This document shows, in pieces, positions 55,285-64,000 of a stretch of DNA of 64,000 bases. Both the position numbers and the translations under genes were made by a program. Numbering within the stretch: position 1 is the stretch's first letter; each line of letters opens with the position of its first letter. Below the pieces are notes generated by a model. It did no database searches. It was not told the origin of the DNA and saw only the letters and a program-made list of their open reading frames with translations. This stretch comes from Undaria pinnatifida. Lineage: Eukaryota; Sar; Phaeophyceae; Laminariales; Alariaceae. The DNA lies in contig JABAKD010000025.1 in assembly GCA_012845835.1 (NCBI GenBank), positions 9,553,779 to 9,617,778 of the forward strand. The letters are read 5' to 3'.

Positions 55285-55500
55285 TACTACTTACCTGTTA
55301 AATCGAAATATAAACAAAAAACATCATTTTTGCAAGCTGCGTGTGATACTTCGATCGCGCGTGTTACGCGGTGTATATACCCTCGTGAAGGATACAACAA
55401 CATGTCGTTGACTCCCCTGCTGATACCAGGGTCAACAGGACTATAGTGGGAAGCCTGGTTCTTTGCATGGAGACTACACAACCCGCTTTGAAGGGGACAT
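55285..55500 (-). repeat. Rep-A, copy 8
   Basis: Minus-strand unit with TGCAAGCTGCGTGTGATACT, then CGATCGCGCG, GTTGACTCCCCTGCTGATAC and an altered 3' part (CCGCTTTGAAGGGGACA). More diverged than the others. It faces copy 9, 78 bases away. Confidence 0.75.
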
Positions 55501-55577
55501 GATCACATACTCCACCTGCATGCTCAATGCAGATACTCAACATGAATCAACAGATGTTTGCACGTATCATAGACTAA

Positions 55578-55790
55578 ACGGCCTGTTGTCCAGAACAGAA
55601 GTTACAGTTTTCGTGCACAGATTGATTGACATCGCCCTGTTGATCCTGGTGCAAGCTAGTCTCAAGGAGAGTCGACGACATATCAACCTTAACGAGGACA
55701 CACCCAGCAATACAAGCTATCGGAGTAACACAGCTTCCAGAGATGAGTTTGGACGAAATGCTTGATCTCACAGCTGGATGAAGTGAGAGT
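55578..55790 (+). repeat. Rep-A, copy 9
   Basis: Plus-strand unit: TTACAGTTTTCGTGCACAG, then CATCGCCCTGTTGATCCTGG, AACGAGGACACACCCAGCA and GATCTCACAGCTGGATG. Together with copy 8 it forms an inverted pair about 500 bp long. Confidence 0.75.
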
Positions 55791-55949
55791 TTTCTTTTTT
55801 AATTTTGTGATCTTGGGTTATATTTTTCATATTTTTTGTGATTTCAATTATCATTGTGCTCGAAATATTTTCCTCCTGAGCATTAAAGACCGTCGACGAC
55901 GCTATTATGGTAGAAAAACCTTGTATCTAAAAGAAAAAGTGCATCCTAC

Positions 55950-56246
55950 CAAGTGCTATTTGATGAAGAGTTGGAACAGCTGCCGGACTTCTGCCTTCCG
56001 GTATAGTATAGGCCACATCTAATGATGTGGCACTCCTTCTCATGAAACGGCTGGTAGTACGAAGTGCAATGCGCTGCTGTTGTACCTTCCTCGTCTCCTT
56101 ACTAGACGGAAATATTGAATTGGACTTGATGAGCTCAGCACACTCGTTCCTTGATATCTTCTTTTTACAACGTTGTTTGCTTAGGAATGCCAGGTTGGAT
56201 ACCTCGTGCGCGTTCGCCAAGCCAGCGTCGGCGCTGTTGTATGGTA
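55950..56246 (-). CDS. Internal exon of an unknown gene
   Basis: A 99-codon stop-free minus-strand segment bounded by an acceptor-like CCACACAGCAG and a donor GCACTTG/GTAGGATG. It reads NSADAGLANAHEVSNLAFL, then KKKISRNECAELIKSNSIF, ETRKVQQQRIALRTTSRFM, then LDVAYTIPEGRSPAAVP. It is a charged, soluble, clearly protein-like sequence. The frame stays open beyond both ends. Possible upstream exon material lies around 57,000-56,760, where a neat intron (donor GGAAGGTTAGTA, acceptor CCGTTTTCTCTCCAG, 109 nt) can be seen. No family is recognised. Confidence 0.45.
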
Positions 56247-56329
56247 CTGCTGTGTGGTACCTGGAATGGGTGTGCGGGCGTGTGGGTGTGTGTTTTGCGG
56301 TTGAGTGAGCAATGCGATGGGTTAAAAAA

Positions 56330-56550
56330 ACCGGTGTGAACGTTTTTGACTGACTGGCAGATCTAGTAAAAAAAGTCAAGTTTTTGGACTGGATCCTCCA
56401 GTCGGAGAACTCAGTCAAAAAGTTTGAGTCGAACAAGCCCTTTTTTGACTGTGTAAGGAAGCCCGGTTTGAGCTTGAGTCAAGAAGGATGTTTTTGACTG
56501 ACAAATCCGACTGTGTAAGAAACGGCCTGAGTAGATGTTGACTGGTTATA
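56330..56550. repeat. TTTTTGACTG-rich segment
   Basis: The decamer TTTTTGACTG occurs at about 56,343, 56,442 and 56,491. A near match (TTTTTGGACTG) and inverse copies (CAGTCAAAAA near 56,411; GAGTCAA near 56,477) are present, as is GACTGTGTAAG twice (56,446 and 56,509). Spacing is irregular. It may be a foldback element or a cluster of protein-binding sites. Confidence 0.6.
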
Positions 56551-57079
56551 GCGGTTGAAGCGTCCACGGTGATCCAAGAACAAGCCGCGTGACTGCTGAG
56601 GTGGATGTCGTTGGTTCCAATCCCACAAAGGACTCTTACAAATCGAAAAGGCGAAACAGCGAGAGCGCGAGTTTGAGAAATTAGATATAATTCGACATAC
56701 ATACACGAAAGGCAAAACCTTACCTGCGACATCAACGACCGCCTTTACCGGGACGAGGGGAAGTCACCTGTGACCTGCGACCATGGCTTGTCCAAAAGGT
56801 CGCTGAGGGGAGGGACTCTTACGAGTAGAGCTGGAGAGAAAACGGGACAACAAAAAAGTAAAAAATGTACAAATGTACAAAATGCTATGAGATTGACGTC
56901 CACCGCATGTTCCATGGTGACTCGACAGTACTAACCTTCCGAGCATTAGGCCTGGGCTGGACCTCAGCTGGCCTGCCACATATACTACAGGGAGTACGCA
57001 GGAACTTGTTTGCGTAAAAGATCGGTTGTCCCAAGTAGCCCACTCCTAAAGTTAACTCACACTACGCCAAATATTCGTT
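56551..57079 (-). other. Possible intron and exon pieces, otherwise unassigned
   Basis: On the minus strand a good 109-nt intron (about 56,938-56,830) is visible, with donor GTTAGT and a long pyrimidine tract before CAG. The flanking frames (LRSSPGLMLG, then TRKSPSPQRPFGQAM) are compatible but short. GGTTCCAATCCCAC at 56,613 on plus resembles a B box, but no A box is convincing. Confidence 0.3.
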
Positions 57080-57335
57080 TTGAGCTTACTGAACTTCACA
57101 GTTGTCTGGTTTTGTCCCCCTCAATGCGGGTTATACAGTTTCCGTGCGCACAACAGGGCTGCACGTCTTAGTCCTGTTTACCCTAGAACTAGCAGGGGTA
57201 TGTCCTTCACGACGGCGTACACACCCCGACACACGCGCGATCGAAGTATCACACGCAGCCTGCAAAGCTTGGTTTTCATCGCAATTCATTTATGATCGGT
57301 CTCACAGCTCGATGTGTTTTTGATTATTTTTAAAC
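57080..57335 (+). repeat. Rep-A, copy 10
   Basis: Plus-strand, strongly diverged unit: CTTCACAGTTGTCTGGTTTTG, then CCCCCTCAATGCGGG, ACACGCGCGATCGAAGTATC and GTCTCACAGCTCGATGTG. Confidence 0.75.
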
Positions 57336-57391
57336 AAGGGAACACTCCCCTCACCTCCTTGACCTGCCTCGACCTCGGGGTGGACCGGGGT

Positions 57392-57718
57392 TCACCGCGA
57401 TCTACGACGGTCGGTGGTCATTTGAGCCCTGATTTCGATAGAGAGGAGCCCTGAGCAGCTTGGTAGGTGGACTATTCTCGACGTGGATGGTGGTGATGTG
57501 TGGTGGTGATGAATTCTGTTTTCAACCCCCATGCCGATAGTCTTGTTCCAAAAGCAGAGGAGTAACATCGCCACAACGGAGAGCGTCATGGGTGCAACTT
57601 GGGGAGAGGAGAGGCTGGGCATCGCGTGGGTGAAAAAAACACTCCTACAGCCAGGACGAGAGTGTCGGGGTTGAGATGGGCTAAGACGGCTGAACCTAGC
57701 CATTGGAAATGAAGGCAT
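57392..57718 (-). CDS. Candidate ORF, unknown function
   Basis: A 108-codon minus-strand frame from MPSFPMARFSRLSPSQPRH. The N-terminus is rich in Ser, Arg and Pro with few acids, followed by a hydrophobic stretch (MTLSVVAMLLLCFW) and a His/Ser/Arg-rich tail. It could be a small membrane or organelle-targeted protein or a coincidence. It begins 42 bases from the MITE. Confidence 0.25.
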   Translation of the reverse strand: MPSFPMARFSRLSPSQPRHSRPGCRSVFFTHAMPSLSSPQVAPMTLSVVAMLLLCFWNKTIGMGVENRIHHHHTSPPSTSRIVHLPSCSGLLSIEIRAQMTTDRRRSR

Positions 57719-57759
57719 GGACCGGGCTAGGAAGTAGACAGCCTACATTGCGAAAGACC

Positions 57760-58020
57760 CAGGCTACGGTAGGGGGGTCCCCTTTTGCGCCTTTTATTTC
57801 AGTGGCCAGGGGTCACTCGCGCGAGTAACCCCTTTGTTCCTATGTGATCTCACGTATTCTTCATGTTTTACATTGACAAAATTAATCCGCAATGCAAAGG
57901 TGATCTAAGCTGCGCAGAAACAAATGCCTAAACCATCTTCATCTGTGGGGTACAGAGCCACTCGTGCGAGTGGCTCAAACACACCAGTGAAAATGGGGGT
58001 ACCCCCCCTACCGTAGCCTT
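57760..58020 (+). mobile_element. MITE-1, copy 1 (261 bp)
   Basis: Terminal inverted repeats of at least 17 bp: AGGCTACGGTAGGGGGGT at the left, and the right end CCCCCCCTACCGTAGCCT is its inverse. It is non-coding and contains two internal palindromes (CACTCGCGCGAGT and CCACTCGTGCGAGTGG). A second, oppositely oriented copy lies at 58,831-59,091. No target-site duplication could be fixed, so the superfamily is undetermined. Confidence 0.85.
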
Positions 58021-58039
58021 GGTCGAAAGTATTGCGACT

Positions 58040-58145
58040 GTTTGGTTTGCCCGTTTTCACAGTCCGTGACCACAAAATTTGTGTTTATCTAGAATGAAGA
58101 ATCAGCTAAGACTCTGGGTTTACTGATGTCGTTGGGTAGGAAGAA
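58040..58145 (+). repeat. Partial copy of the 3'-end repeat
   Basis: TTGTGTTTATCTAGAATGAAG, then AATCAGC and ACTCTGGGTTTACTGATGTC correspond to 63,735-63,785 and 52,870-52,915. Fragmentary. Confidence 0.6.
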
Positions 58146-58204
58146 CGATTCAATTTGAAACCAACACCCTGAAAAAACCGAAACCGGCCCACTACATATA
58201 TACA

Positions 58205-58378
58205 AAGACCCTGTTAGCTACACTGTAGTTGCGAGGGGAGTCGGCGACCTATATCCTTAATGAGGACACACCACCCGTAATACGCGCAATCGTAGTATCA
58301 CACAGCTTGCAAATATGAGTTTCGACAAAGTATTCGATCCCACAGCATGAGTGTATTTTCATTTTTACAATATATACA
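58205..58378 (+). repeat. Rep-A, copy 11 (partial)
   Basis: Lacks the first third: it starts at GACCCTGTTAGCTACACTGT and runs through GAGGGGAGTCGGCGACC to GAGTGTATTTTCATTTTT. Confidence 0.85.
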
Positions 58379-58429
58379 ACTGCAATACATACTATAACAT
58401 GGGTACCAGGTGTAACAGGTAATCGTACC

Positions 58430-58714
58430 CGCCATGGCATACTTCGTACCTCTCAATTGTATGTCAGCGATTTGGCTGCTCGCCTACGAATCTCACAGGT
58501 GTTTGGAGGCATGCCCTTTAAACTGCAGCTCTTCCTGGGATCAAACTGCAAACCCTGCTGTGATCAACATAAACGGGGGCGAGAAGAGGGGAAGCCTCAA
58601 CACACCGCGTGTCGAGCAGCGACGGCGATGAACCAATCAAAACTCTTCAGCCAATACTCGCGTTTCGGCTGGTTGGGTCGAAGTTCGCGAGGCGTAGCCG
58701 AGGGAAATGGTTGA
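58430..58714 (+). CDS. Candidate exon, unknown function
   Basis: Plus-strand frame reading TSQLYVSDLAARLRISQVFG, then GMPFKLQLFLGSNCKPCCD and QHKRGREEGKPQHTACRAAT. The first part could form amphipathic helices and the second has a CxxC pair (CKPCC). The frame is open upstream to about 58,395 without a certain start and ends 58,712-58,714. No domain recognised; it lies between Rep-A and a MITE. Confidence 0.3.
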   Translation, partial: RHGILRTSQLYVSDLAARLRISQVFGGMPFKLQLFLGSNCKPCCDQHKRGREEGKPQHTACRAATAMNQSKLFSQYSRFGWLGRSSRGVAEGNG

Positions 58715-58830
58715 ACGTTTGGGATTGCGGCCACCATGTACTTGTTTACTGCGCCAACGCCCGGGTAGGATGTTCTATGGTCTGCCGGATCGGGCGCAGC
58801 AACTGCCCCTGATGCCCCTCAATGAGGATC

Positions 58831-59091
58831 AAGCCTAAGGTAGGGGAAGTACACGGTTTTTCAACACCGGGTTTGAGCCACTCGCTCAAATAACTCTGTA
58901 CCCCAGCCATCAAAGCACTCCAGGGCCAATGTTTGGCGCAGGGTAGTCAACCATGGCGTTGCGGATTCATATAGCATAATCAAAGAGAACGAATGCCAAA
59001 CGCCGCAATGAACAGGCGGGTCACTCGCGCGGGTGACCCCGAGTCTTTGCAAACTCAGGCCGCCAGGAGTGACCCCTGTACCGTATGCCTT
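58831..59091 (-). mobile_element. MITE-1, copy 2 (261 bp, inverted)
   Basis: The same element as 57,760-58,020 in opposite orientation. Its left TIR (AAGCCTAAGGTAGGGG) is degenerate, the right ends CCTGTACCGTATGCCTT. TTTGAGCCACTCGCTCAAAT, then CTCTGTACCCC here is the inverse of the right part of copy 1, and GGGTCACTCGCGCGGGTGAC matches its left part. The equal length supports a single defined element. Confidence 0.8.
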
Positions 59092-59519
59092 AGTTTGAGG
59101 TTCGCGTTTGGTGACCTCGATTGTGGTAGTCGACGGCCATAATCGCCCCAGGCGGCTCCGGGTGTGCTGCCTCACCGCGAACATGGCACATCAAGTGGAA
59201 CGTTGGGATATCTCACAAATTGGGTGTGTTATGCAAGCAAAGGGAGATTATAGTTATTTTTTTTTTCTTTTGAAGGTTTCCAACTCATAAACGTTCATCG
59301 TTTATATTAAACGCCGAAATCATTTTCTCCTCGGGCAAAGGGTGATCGTGCCCACTATATCTTGACTTGAGCAATCAGATGCGAATACTAATATTTTTTT
59401 TTTCCTAATTAGACTGGTGTGGTATATATTGAAACAACAATGGGTCTTAAAGCGTCCTCAAGCATTCTTTGCACTGTAGGTCTTTAGAACATGAATATAT
59501 ATATTTTATACTTTGAAGT
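59092..59519. other. AT-rich, no recognisable feature
   Basis: Contains T runs near 59,260 and 59,395. A 60-codon plus frame crossing the MITE end is rejected. Confidence 0.4.
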
Positions 59520-59625
59520 TTTGAGATTTGAACTCCCGACTCCATCCTTGGTAATGTTTTGAGGTGAGTAAACCCTGCTGTTAATACACCACCGGGGTGG
59601 CCGGTTGCCACTTCTTCTTTATTTT
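59520..59625 (-). mobile_element. tRNA-derived SINE head (partial copy 5)
   Basis: On the minus strand GGCCACCCCGGTGGTGTATT resembles the SINE head (A box degraded), and GGGAGTTCAAATCTC is a B box (about 59,538-59,524). The conserved SINE body is not seen after it, so this is a truncated or tail-switched copy. Confidence 0.5.
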
Positions 59626-59689
59626 GTGTTTTCACCTAGACTATACATTCAATAAATAAAATCTTCAAGCTTTTATTTCTCCTCTTCTC

Positions 59690-59970
59690 TCCTTCCTTTG
59701 ACGAAACTGACATACCGGGTTACTAAGCAGGCTCGTCTTCCCCCGTCTACTGCGGTACGCGCCTCGATAGAAGGTTCCAGCTAGTGGGTTCCCTGTCGAC
59801 TCGCATCGAATAGAGCCTACCCACGCCGTTGGGCGCTGTTAGCAGTTGATTCCACGTATTGGTTTATTATTACAAATAAACTCAAGCCTGACCCATGTAG
59901 TATTCGAATCCCTGAACCAACTCTGTTAACGTTCGAGGGAAACCACTCGACCACCGGGGCGACGGACCTG
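59690..59970 (-). mobile_element. tRNA-derived SINE, copy 6
   Basis: Minus-strand head CCGTCGCCCCGGTGG with an excellent A box TGGTCGAGTGG (about 59,952-59,942). The B-box region reads GGGATTCGAATAC. The body has GCGTGGGTAGGCTCTATTCG, then ATGCGAGTCGACAGG, and GCGCGTACCGCAGTAGACGG, matching copy 4 closely. Confidence 0.75.
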
Positions 59971-62131
59971 CATGGTTCCTTGAAATGCCTCATCATTGCC
60001 CGAGTCTTCCCTCGTTATTATTACGCGCCCAGTACCACCGTAAAGCCTTCGGAAAACTCATACGAGCACCTGGAAGACGTTTCTGTGAAAATAATGCATT
60101 CAACCCTCGTTGCGTCTGAGGACTGCGTATCCGATGTGTACATGTGGACAGAGTGCTAAGGGAAGCCGCGACAGAATGGCGCCATATTAGGCAGGCCGCT
60201 TCATCAAAGGTTCAGAACAGCGCAACAACAATTGTGGCTGCATATTAGACTTAAAGCGCATCCAAGCTTGGGGTTGACGCAAGCTATGGATTACTGTTAT
60301 TATAACATGCAATAAATCACCCCTGAGGAGGATTTTTGAACATTGCTGTGTTCGCGACAACGGGTATAACCGCGCGATGCGTGTAAGGAAGTATATCGAC
60401 CGGATTTCGCCAAAGCCACCGTTTGTGCAATGTCTGCTGCCCACTCTTGTGAAAATCGGGGTCTAAGATTCAGCACATGGGGTGTACTATCTTGACGTGA
60501 ACGGCATGACAGGAACATTACGTCTTTTCGTGACTCGTTTTGATGTCACCGGCGGCTTTAACGAGTGGCTTGGCGCGCGCCAAGTAGCTCTTGGTGGTCG
60601 TGTGTACGCGCATAGTCAGGCCCGCAAACGATCTATAATGTGGAACGTGACGAAAAAATATTAGATACCCGAGCAGCTCTTGCCCACGGCACACCCAGTG
60701 TGCGTGCGCCTACCTGGTATATACCATGCTCTGCGAGGGGGGGGGTGCGAAGATACTTGATAGGAGAAAAAAAAAAGAAAAAAAAATGGAGTATCAATAT
60801 ACCAAAATGCACGTGGTATCAACCGTCTCAACAAATTTCCAGCCGGTGATTATCACGGATTAAAAAGAACGATGTGTACATAGGATCTCGAAGGGAGCGG
60901 AGCAGTATTTAACTGAACGCACACATCATTGGCCACCTTTCTAAACAACAGTTAAAAACGTATCCGTGAGTAGTTCAATCCAGGTTTACTGCTGTCTAGG
61001 GCGATGGTGTGGCGAAGGGTACGCCAGGTCCGCGAACAATCTAAGGAAACGTTGAGCTACAGTCATAATGGGCGTGACAAACGCTACGTGCGGAAGAAAA
61101 ACCGGAAAGCCGGAAACCACTCACATTTCTCTGAGGGTGCGGTACTTGAGCTCGTTCTTGCCGTGAGCGAAGGCGCACCTCTCTGACAACGCACATAATA
61201 GGGGCAACACGACAATTGAAATATGCGATACTATCGGGCGGACAGTGACAGCGACGTGAGCTAACGCAGTATGTACAGTGCTAATGCGTATCAATCCATT
61301 TTTCCTCTTCGGGTACACGTGTATATTTCACATTAACCCAGTAGTCAGTGTATCGACCGACACAGCAGAACAACACCCTGGACACCGACGGCAACACCAG
61401 AAACAACTCAACAACTGCTCGTACGCGAACCAAGAAAACATGTCGTGTCAAAAACAGCACCCCTGCATCTCCCCGGCACGAGGAGAGGCAAGGTCAAGTT
61501 TATTGGCACAGGGTCGTCTCACTGACAGCATGCATCACCGACGCATTACGTTGCTGGCTGGGAAAAAGCGCCTTGTCAGAAAACAAACCACAATCTATCA
61601 GCTGCTGAACGCCAGACGATAACCACATTCTGCTGCAGCTGCTCCTCCTACTGCTGCCGTTGTTTTTGGGCAAGCTTTAGGCTACTCTCGGGTTTTGCGC
61701 CAGACCCACAGCGACGCGAACAGCATGACTTTGATGGCTTAGACGCGCGACGACGGAAATAGCACACCGTCAAGGAAAAACAGAAAATTGTGTGCAGCAA
61801 CACATAAAATCAGTGTACATCGGGAGCAGAGTGCGCCGTGACACACTAGGCACGGTACACAATGCAAACCTGACAACCCAAGCGAGATAAATACCGAAGA
61901 GTCAAGTCGACAGACGAAGCACATGCCTTTGCAATAGCAAGGGTCGGCGTAAAACAACGACAGCGATCACGCGCAGCAAACGTATGTTTTGCGCGAAAAT
62001 AGAGATGATTCTGTGGGTATCCTACAGTATGCGGCGTGGTAAAAGAGTTGTATGAGACAGACGGAACTATCGATCAACGATCGACAGTTGCGCACTACTG
62101 CTGTGCAGTGGCTTTGCGCACGTACTGATTC
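59971..62131. other. No firmly supported gene
   Basis: Short frames on both strands, none with motifs: for example 60,444-60,187 minus, 61,004-61,186 plus after an acceptor-like TTTACTGCTGTCTAG, and 61,278-61,622 plus. A-rich runs occur near 60,765-60,785 and a CTG/CCT-rich patch at 61,630-61,665. No repeat partner within the window was found. Confidence 0.4.
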
Positions 62132-62386
62132 CTACGAAACGTGAAGAAACTTCGGAGTTACGTTCAGGTTGCAGGTCGAATTATATGTGAGCTCGAAGTA
62201 ACTTAAATCGAACATATCAAAGGGCATTGTGTTGTTTCCCTTTCGTTTCGAAATCAGCAAAACAAATCGGGTAAGGCAGGGATGGTGACGTTCCTCTCTT
62301 GCACTATGCACTACGTTTTGTTTCGTTTGGTACACATGATTCCCAAGAGGACAGTCAGTCGCTGGTGGTGCGGTTGACGGCAGCAA
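62132..62386 (-). CDS. Candidate terminal exon, unknown function
   Basis: Minus-strand frame ending RFVLLISKRKGNNTMPFDMF, then DLSYFELTYNSTCNLNVTP and KFLHVS before its stop. It has protein-like composition with several possible N-glycosylation sites. No clear exon boundary or family. Confidence 0.25.
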   Translation of the reverse strand: MLPSTAPPATDCPLGNHVYQTKQNVVHSAREERHHPCLTRFVLLISKRKGNNTMPFDMFDLSYFELTYNSTCNLNVTPKFLHVS

Positions 62387-63479
62387 CGACTCGTGCGAGT
62401 ACCCAACTTTTGCGCTGCCTTCAAACTAATTCCATCTCGTCAAGTCGCCGTCATTCGTTATACCAGGCGTATATATTAGATCTGTGCACGAGTCGCATCC
62501 CATTCCGTACACGTTTGTGGAATTCATATCGGTTGGTGGGAGTCTCTTTTTTTATCCATATGTACTACCTGGTAATCTGTAGTCTATATATTGTTGTGCT
62601 CACCTCCGTAGGTGCATGATCCGTTCTGCCAGTTACGGCACAGTTCCGTCTGCGACGACACAGATACCCGTCGGAGCGACCAAATGAAAGAAAAACACGG
62701 GGAACAAGAGCCAGGGAGGGTTCATACAGCGTAAGCATGCATCGCTTAAACGACGGCTACGACCTACCCCAACAACGTCCAGAGTCAAGAGCGCATACCA
62801 GCAGGCCTCTATCCGTACGTGGGACAAACGAACAAGACAAATTGTTGCGTACCAACTTGATGCTAGAATTAGACTTCTGTTATATTGGACAGATTGTTAC
62901 GTACGAACTTGATTCTTTGGTACGAGACTAAATCGTCAGTTGTGCATGGAATACGACCTCCTCTGTCGCACAAACCTTGAGGTTAGTGTTGATGATGGCC
63001 TGGGTCCGGCGACCCTGCTGCCGAGGCATCCACGCAGCACTTCTCGACATCATTAGGCCACAGTGATCCGGACTCGCTCTACAGTCAGACTAGCGGCTCG
63101 GTTGCTCTACGTTGCTAGGGTGGGCATGGCGACGAGTGCAGTCATTTTGTCTCCCAGGGTGACGTAAAAATGACCGAAATACTGGAACCTTGTTTGGAAA
63201 ACCTTTGGAATTTCAACCTGCTAGATCTTTCACCTTAGCCTCACCTGCTGTGATTGAGGCGCGTTTCGTATAGTTGAGTGTTCAGTATGTATATGCGGAT
63301 GTTGAAATCAAAACATCGAAAAGCTGTTGCGACCTGTAGTCCATGGGTGGATGCGACCTACGACATGTAATACAACCAAGACAAGCTTAATGTATCATTT
63401 ATCATGTCACATTTGTTTCTAACGGCAGTGTTTCCGTTTTGCTCTGTTTGCTTATTTGTTCATATGATCTCTAATGATC
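62387..63479. other. No recognisable feature
   Basis: No supported gene, RNA or repeat. GTTGCGTACCAACTTGAT and GTTACGTACGAACTTGAT recur near 62,843 and 62,895 as a small local duplication. Confidence 0.45.
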
Positions 63480-63790
63480 TGACTTCTTTTATGGTATTCT
63501 CGTACCTGGCACGCTAGCATTTAACTTGCTACACTTGCCTTACCGCGACTGCTTGGTTTACTCTCTCATTTCTGTGTGTTTTTTTTATTTTTGTTTTTTT
63601 CCTTTTTTTCATGGTCTGGCTTGTTATGCTGTGTTCCCACCCGGTACGCTAGCATTTCACTTGCTTTATCTTGATGAATTGCGACTATTTGGTTTACTCA
63701 GTCTCAGACTGCGACGACAGAGTATGTATCTCTCTAGGATGAAGAATCAGCACAAACGCTGGGTGTGTACCGATGTCGTTAGGTAGAAAT
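63480..63790 (+). repeat. 3'-end repeat, two local copies
   Basis: CGTACCTGGCACGCTAGCAT, then TTAACTTGCT and GCGACTGCTTGGTTTACTC at about 63,500-63,565 recurs as CACCCGGTACGCTAGCATTT, then GCGACTATTTGGTTTACTC at about 63,637-63,700. The second unit continues into CTCTCTAGGATGAAGAATC. The same block follows the LINE remnant at 52,740-52,920. Confidence 0.7.
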
Positions 63791-64000
63791 ACGAGGACAA
63801 CACGCACAAAGTCTGTAACCACATATTTTGTTTCTCTGCAAGATTAAGAATAGGCACGGATTGATGGCTTTTTGAACAGAAATAACGTTTAGATGTGGAG
63901 ACAACACACAAAGGAGTACGGCTGTAGTCAGTAGTACAGTCATATTTTCTTTTTATTTTGTTTTTGTGTACTACTACTGCTTGCTGTACGCTGCAGTAGG
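63791..64000. other. Diverged continuation of 3'-end repeat
   Basis: CTCTGCAAGATTAAGAATAG, then GCACGGATTGATGGCT looks like a further decayed unit of the preceding repeat. Nothing else is recognised up to the window end. Confidence 0.4.

Noticed and set aside
1-64000. CRISPR arrays, rRNA genes, intact tRNA genes, bacterial operons
   Set aside because: No spaced identical repeats, no conserved rRNA blocks and no complete cloverleaf were seen; tRNA-like segments are SINE heads.
8-64000. Promoters and polyadenylation sites
   Set aside because: AATAAA and TATA-like strings are frequent in this DNA and none could be tied to a gene end or start with confidence.

Overview
The window is eukaryotic nuclear DNA of low gene density, dominated by transposable elements. 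The evidence is spliced reading frames with GT-AG introns and phase-compatible exons, tRNA-derived SINEs with polymerase III boxes, a Ty1/copia LTR element, Ty3/gypsy and LINE remnants, MITEs and long simple repeats. There are no bacterial operons, Shine-Dalgarno patterns, rRNA or CRISPR. The retroelement protein style and the introns of roughly 200-1,100 bases would suit a large-genome alga such as a brown alga. That is inference only; no species-specific marker was recognised.

Layout. 0-13 kb: repeats, a possible small secreted protein (2751-3041, minus), and two diverged copies (about 3.05-8.2 and 10.5-12.96 kb) of an unclassified dispersed element, here called Elem-1. Peptides are conserved between its copies on the minus strand. 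12,987-19,194: a decayed copia retrotransposon with two LTRs, gag, integrase, reverse transcriptase and RNase H. 19.2-24 kb: satellite-like arrays and several copies of a GC-skewed interspersed repeat (Rep-A plus G/C-rich modules). 24.1-27.1 kb: a further partial Elem-1 copy. 29.3-34.3 kb: the best gene territory, holding two minus-strand multi-exon genes of unknown function. An 0.8-kb repeat sits inside one intron; an inverted partner lies at 36.65-37.38 kb. 34.57-35.58 kb: a 1-kb ATGT microsatellite. 35.6-46 kb: SINEs, trinucleotide tracts, a zinc-finger-like fragment, candidate exons and two arrays of a CGGGTA-rich repeat. 46.4-48.4 kb: a gypsy remnant flanked by direct repeats. 49.7-51 kb: a plus-strand spliced gene fragment. 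51.3-53.3 kb: a LINE 3' remnant between two direct repeats. 53.3-64 kb: many Rep-A copies, SINEs, one good minus-strand exon (55,950-56,246), two oppositely oriented copies of a 261-bp MITE, and duplicated 3'-end repeats.

No pathway can be assigned to the host genes. They were recognised by splice signals, reading-frame continuity and amino-acid composition, not by known domains. The transposon parts are recognised by family motifs. Very few of the short open frames here are convincing genes.
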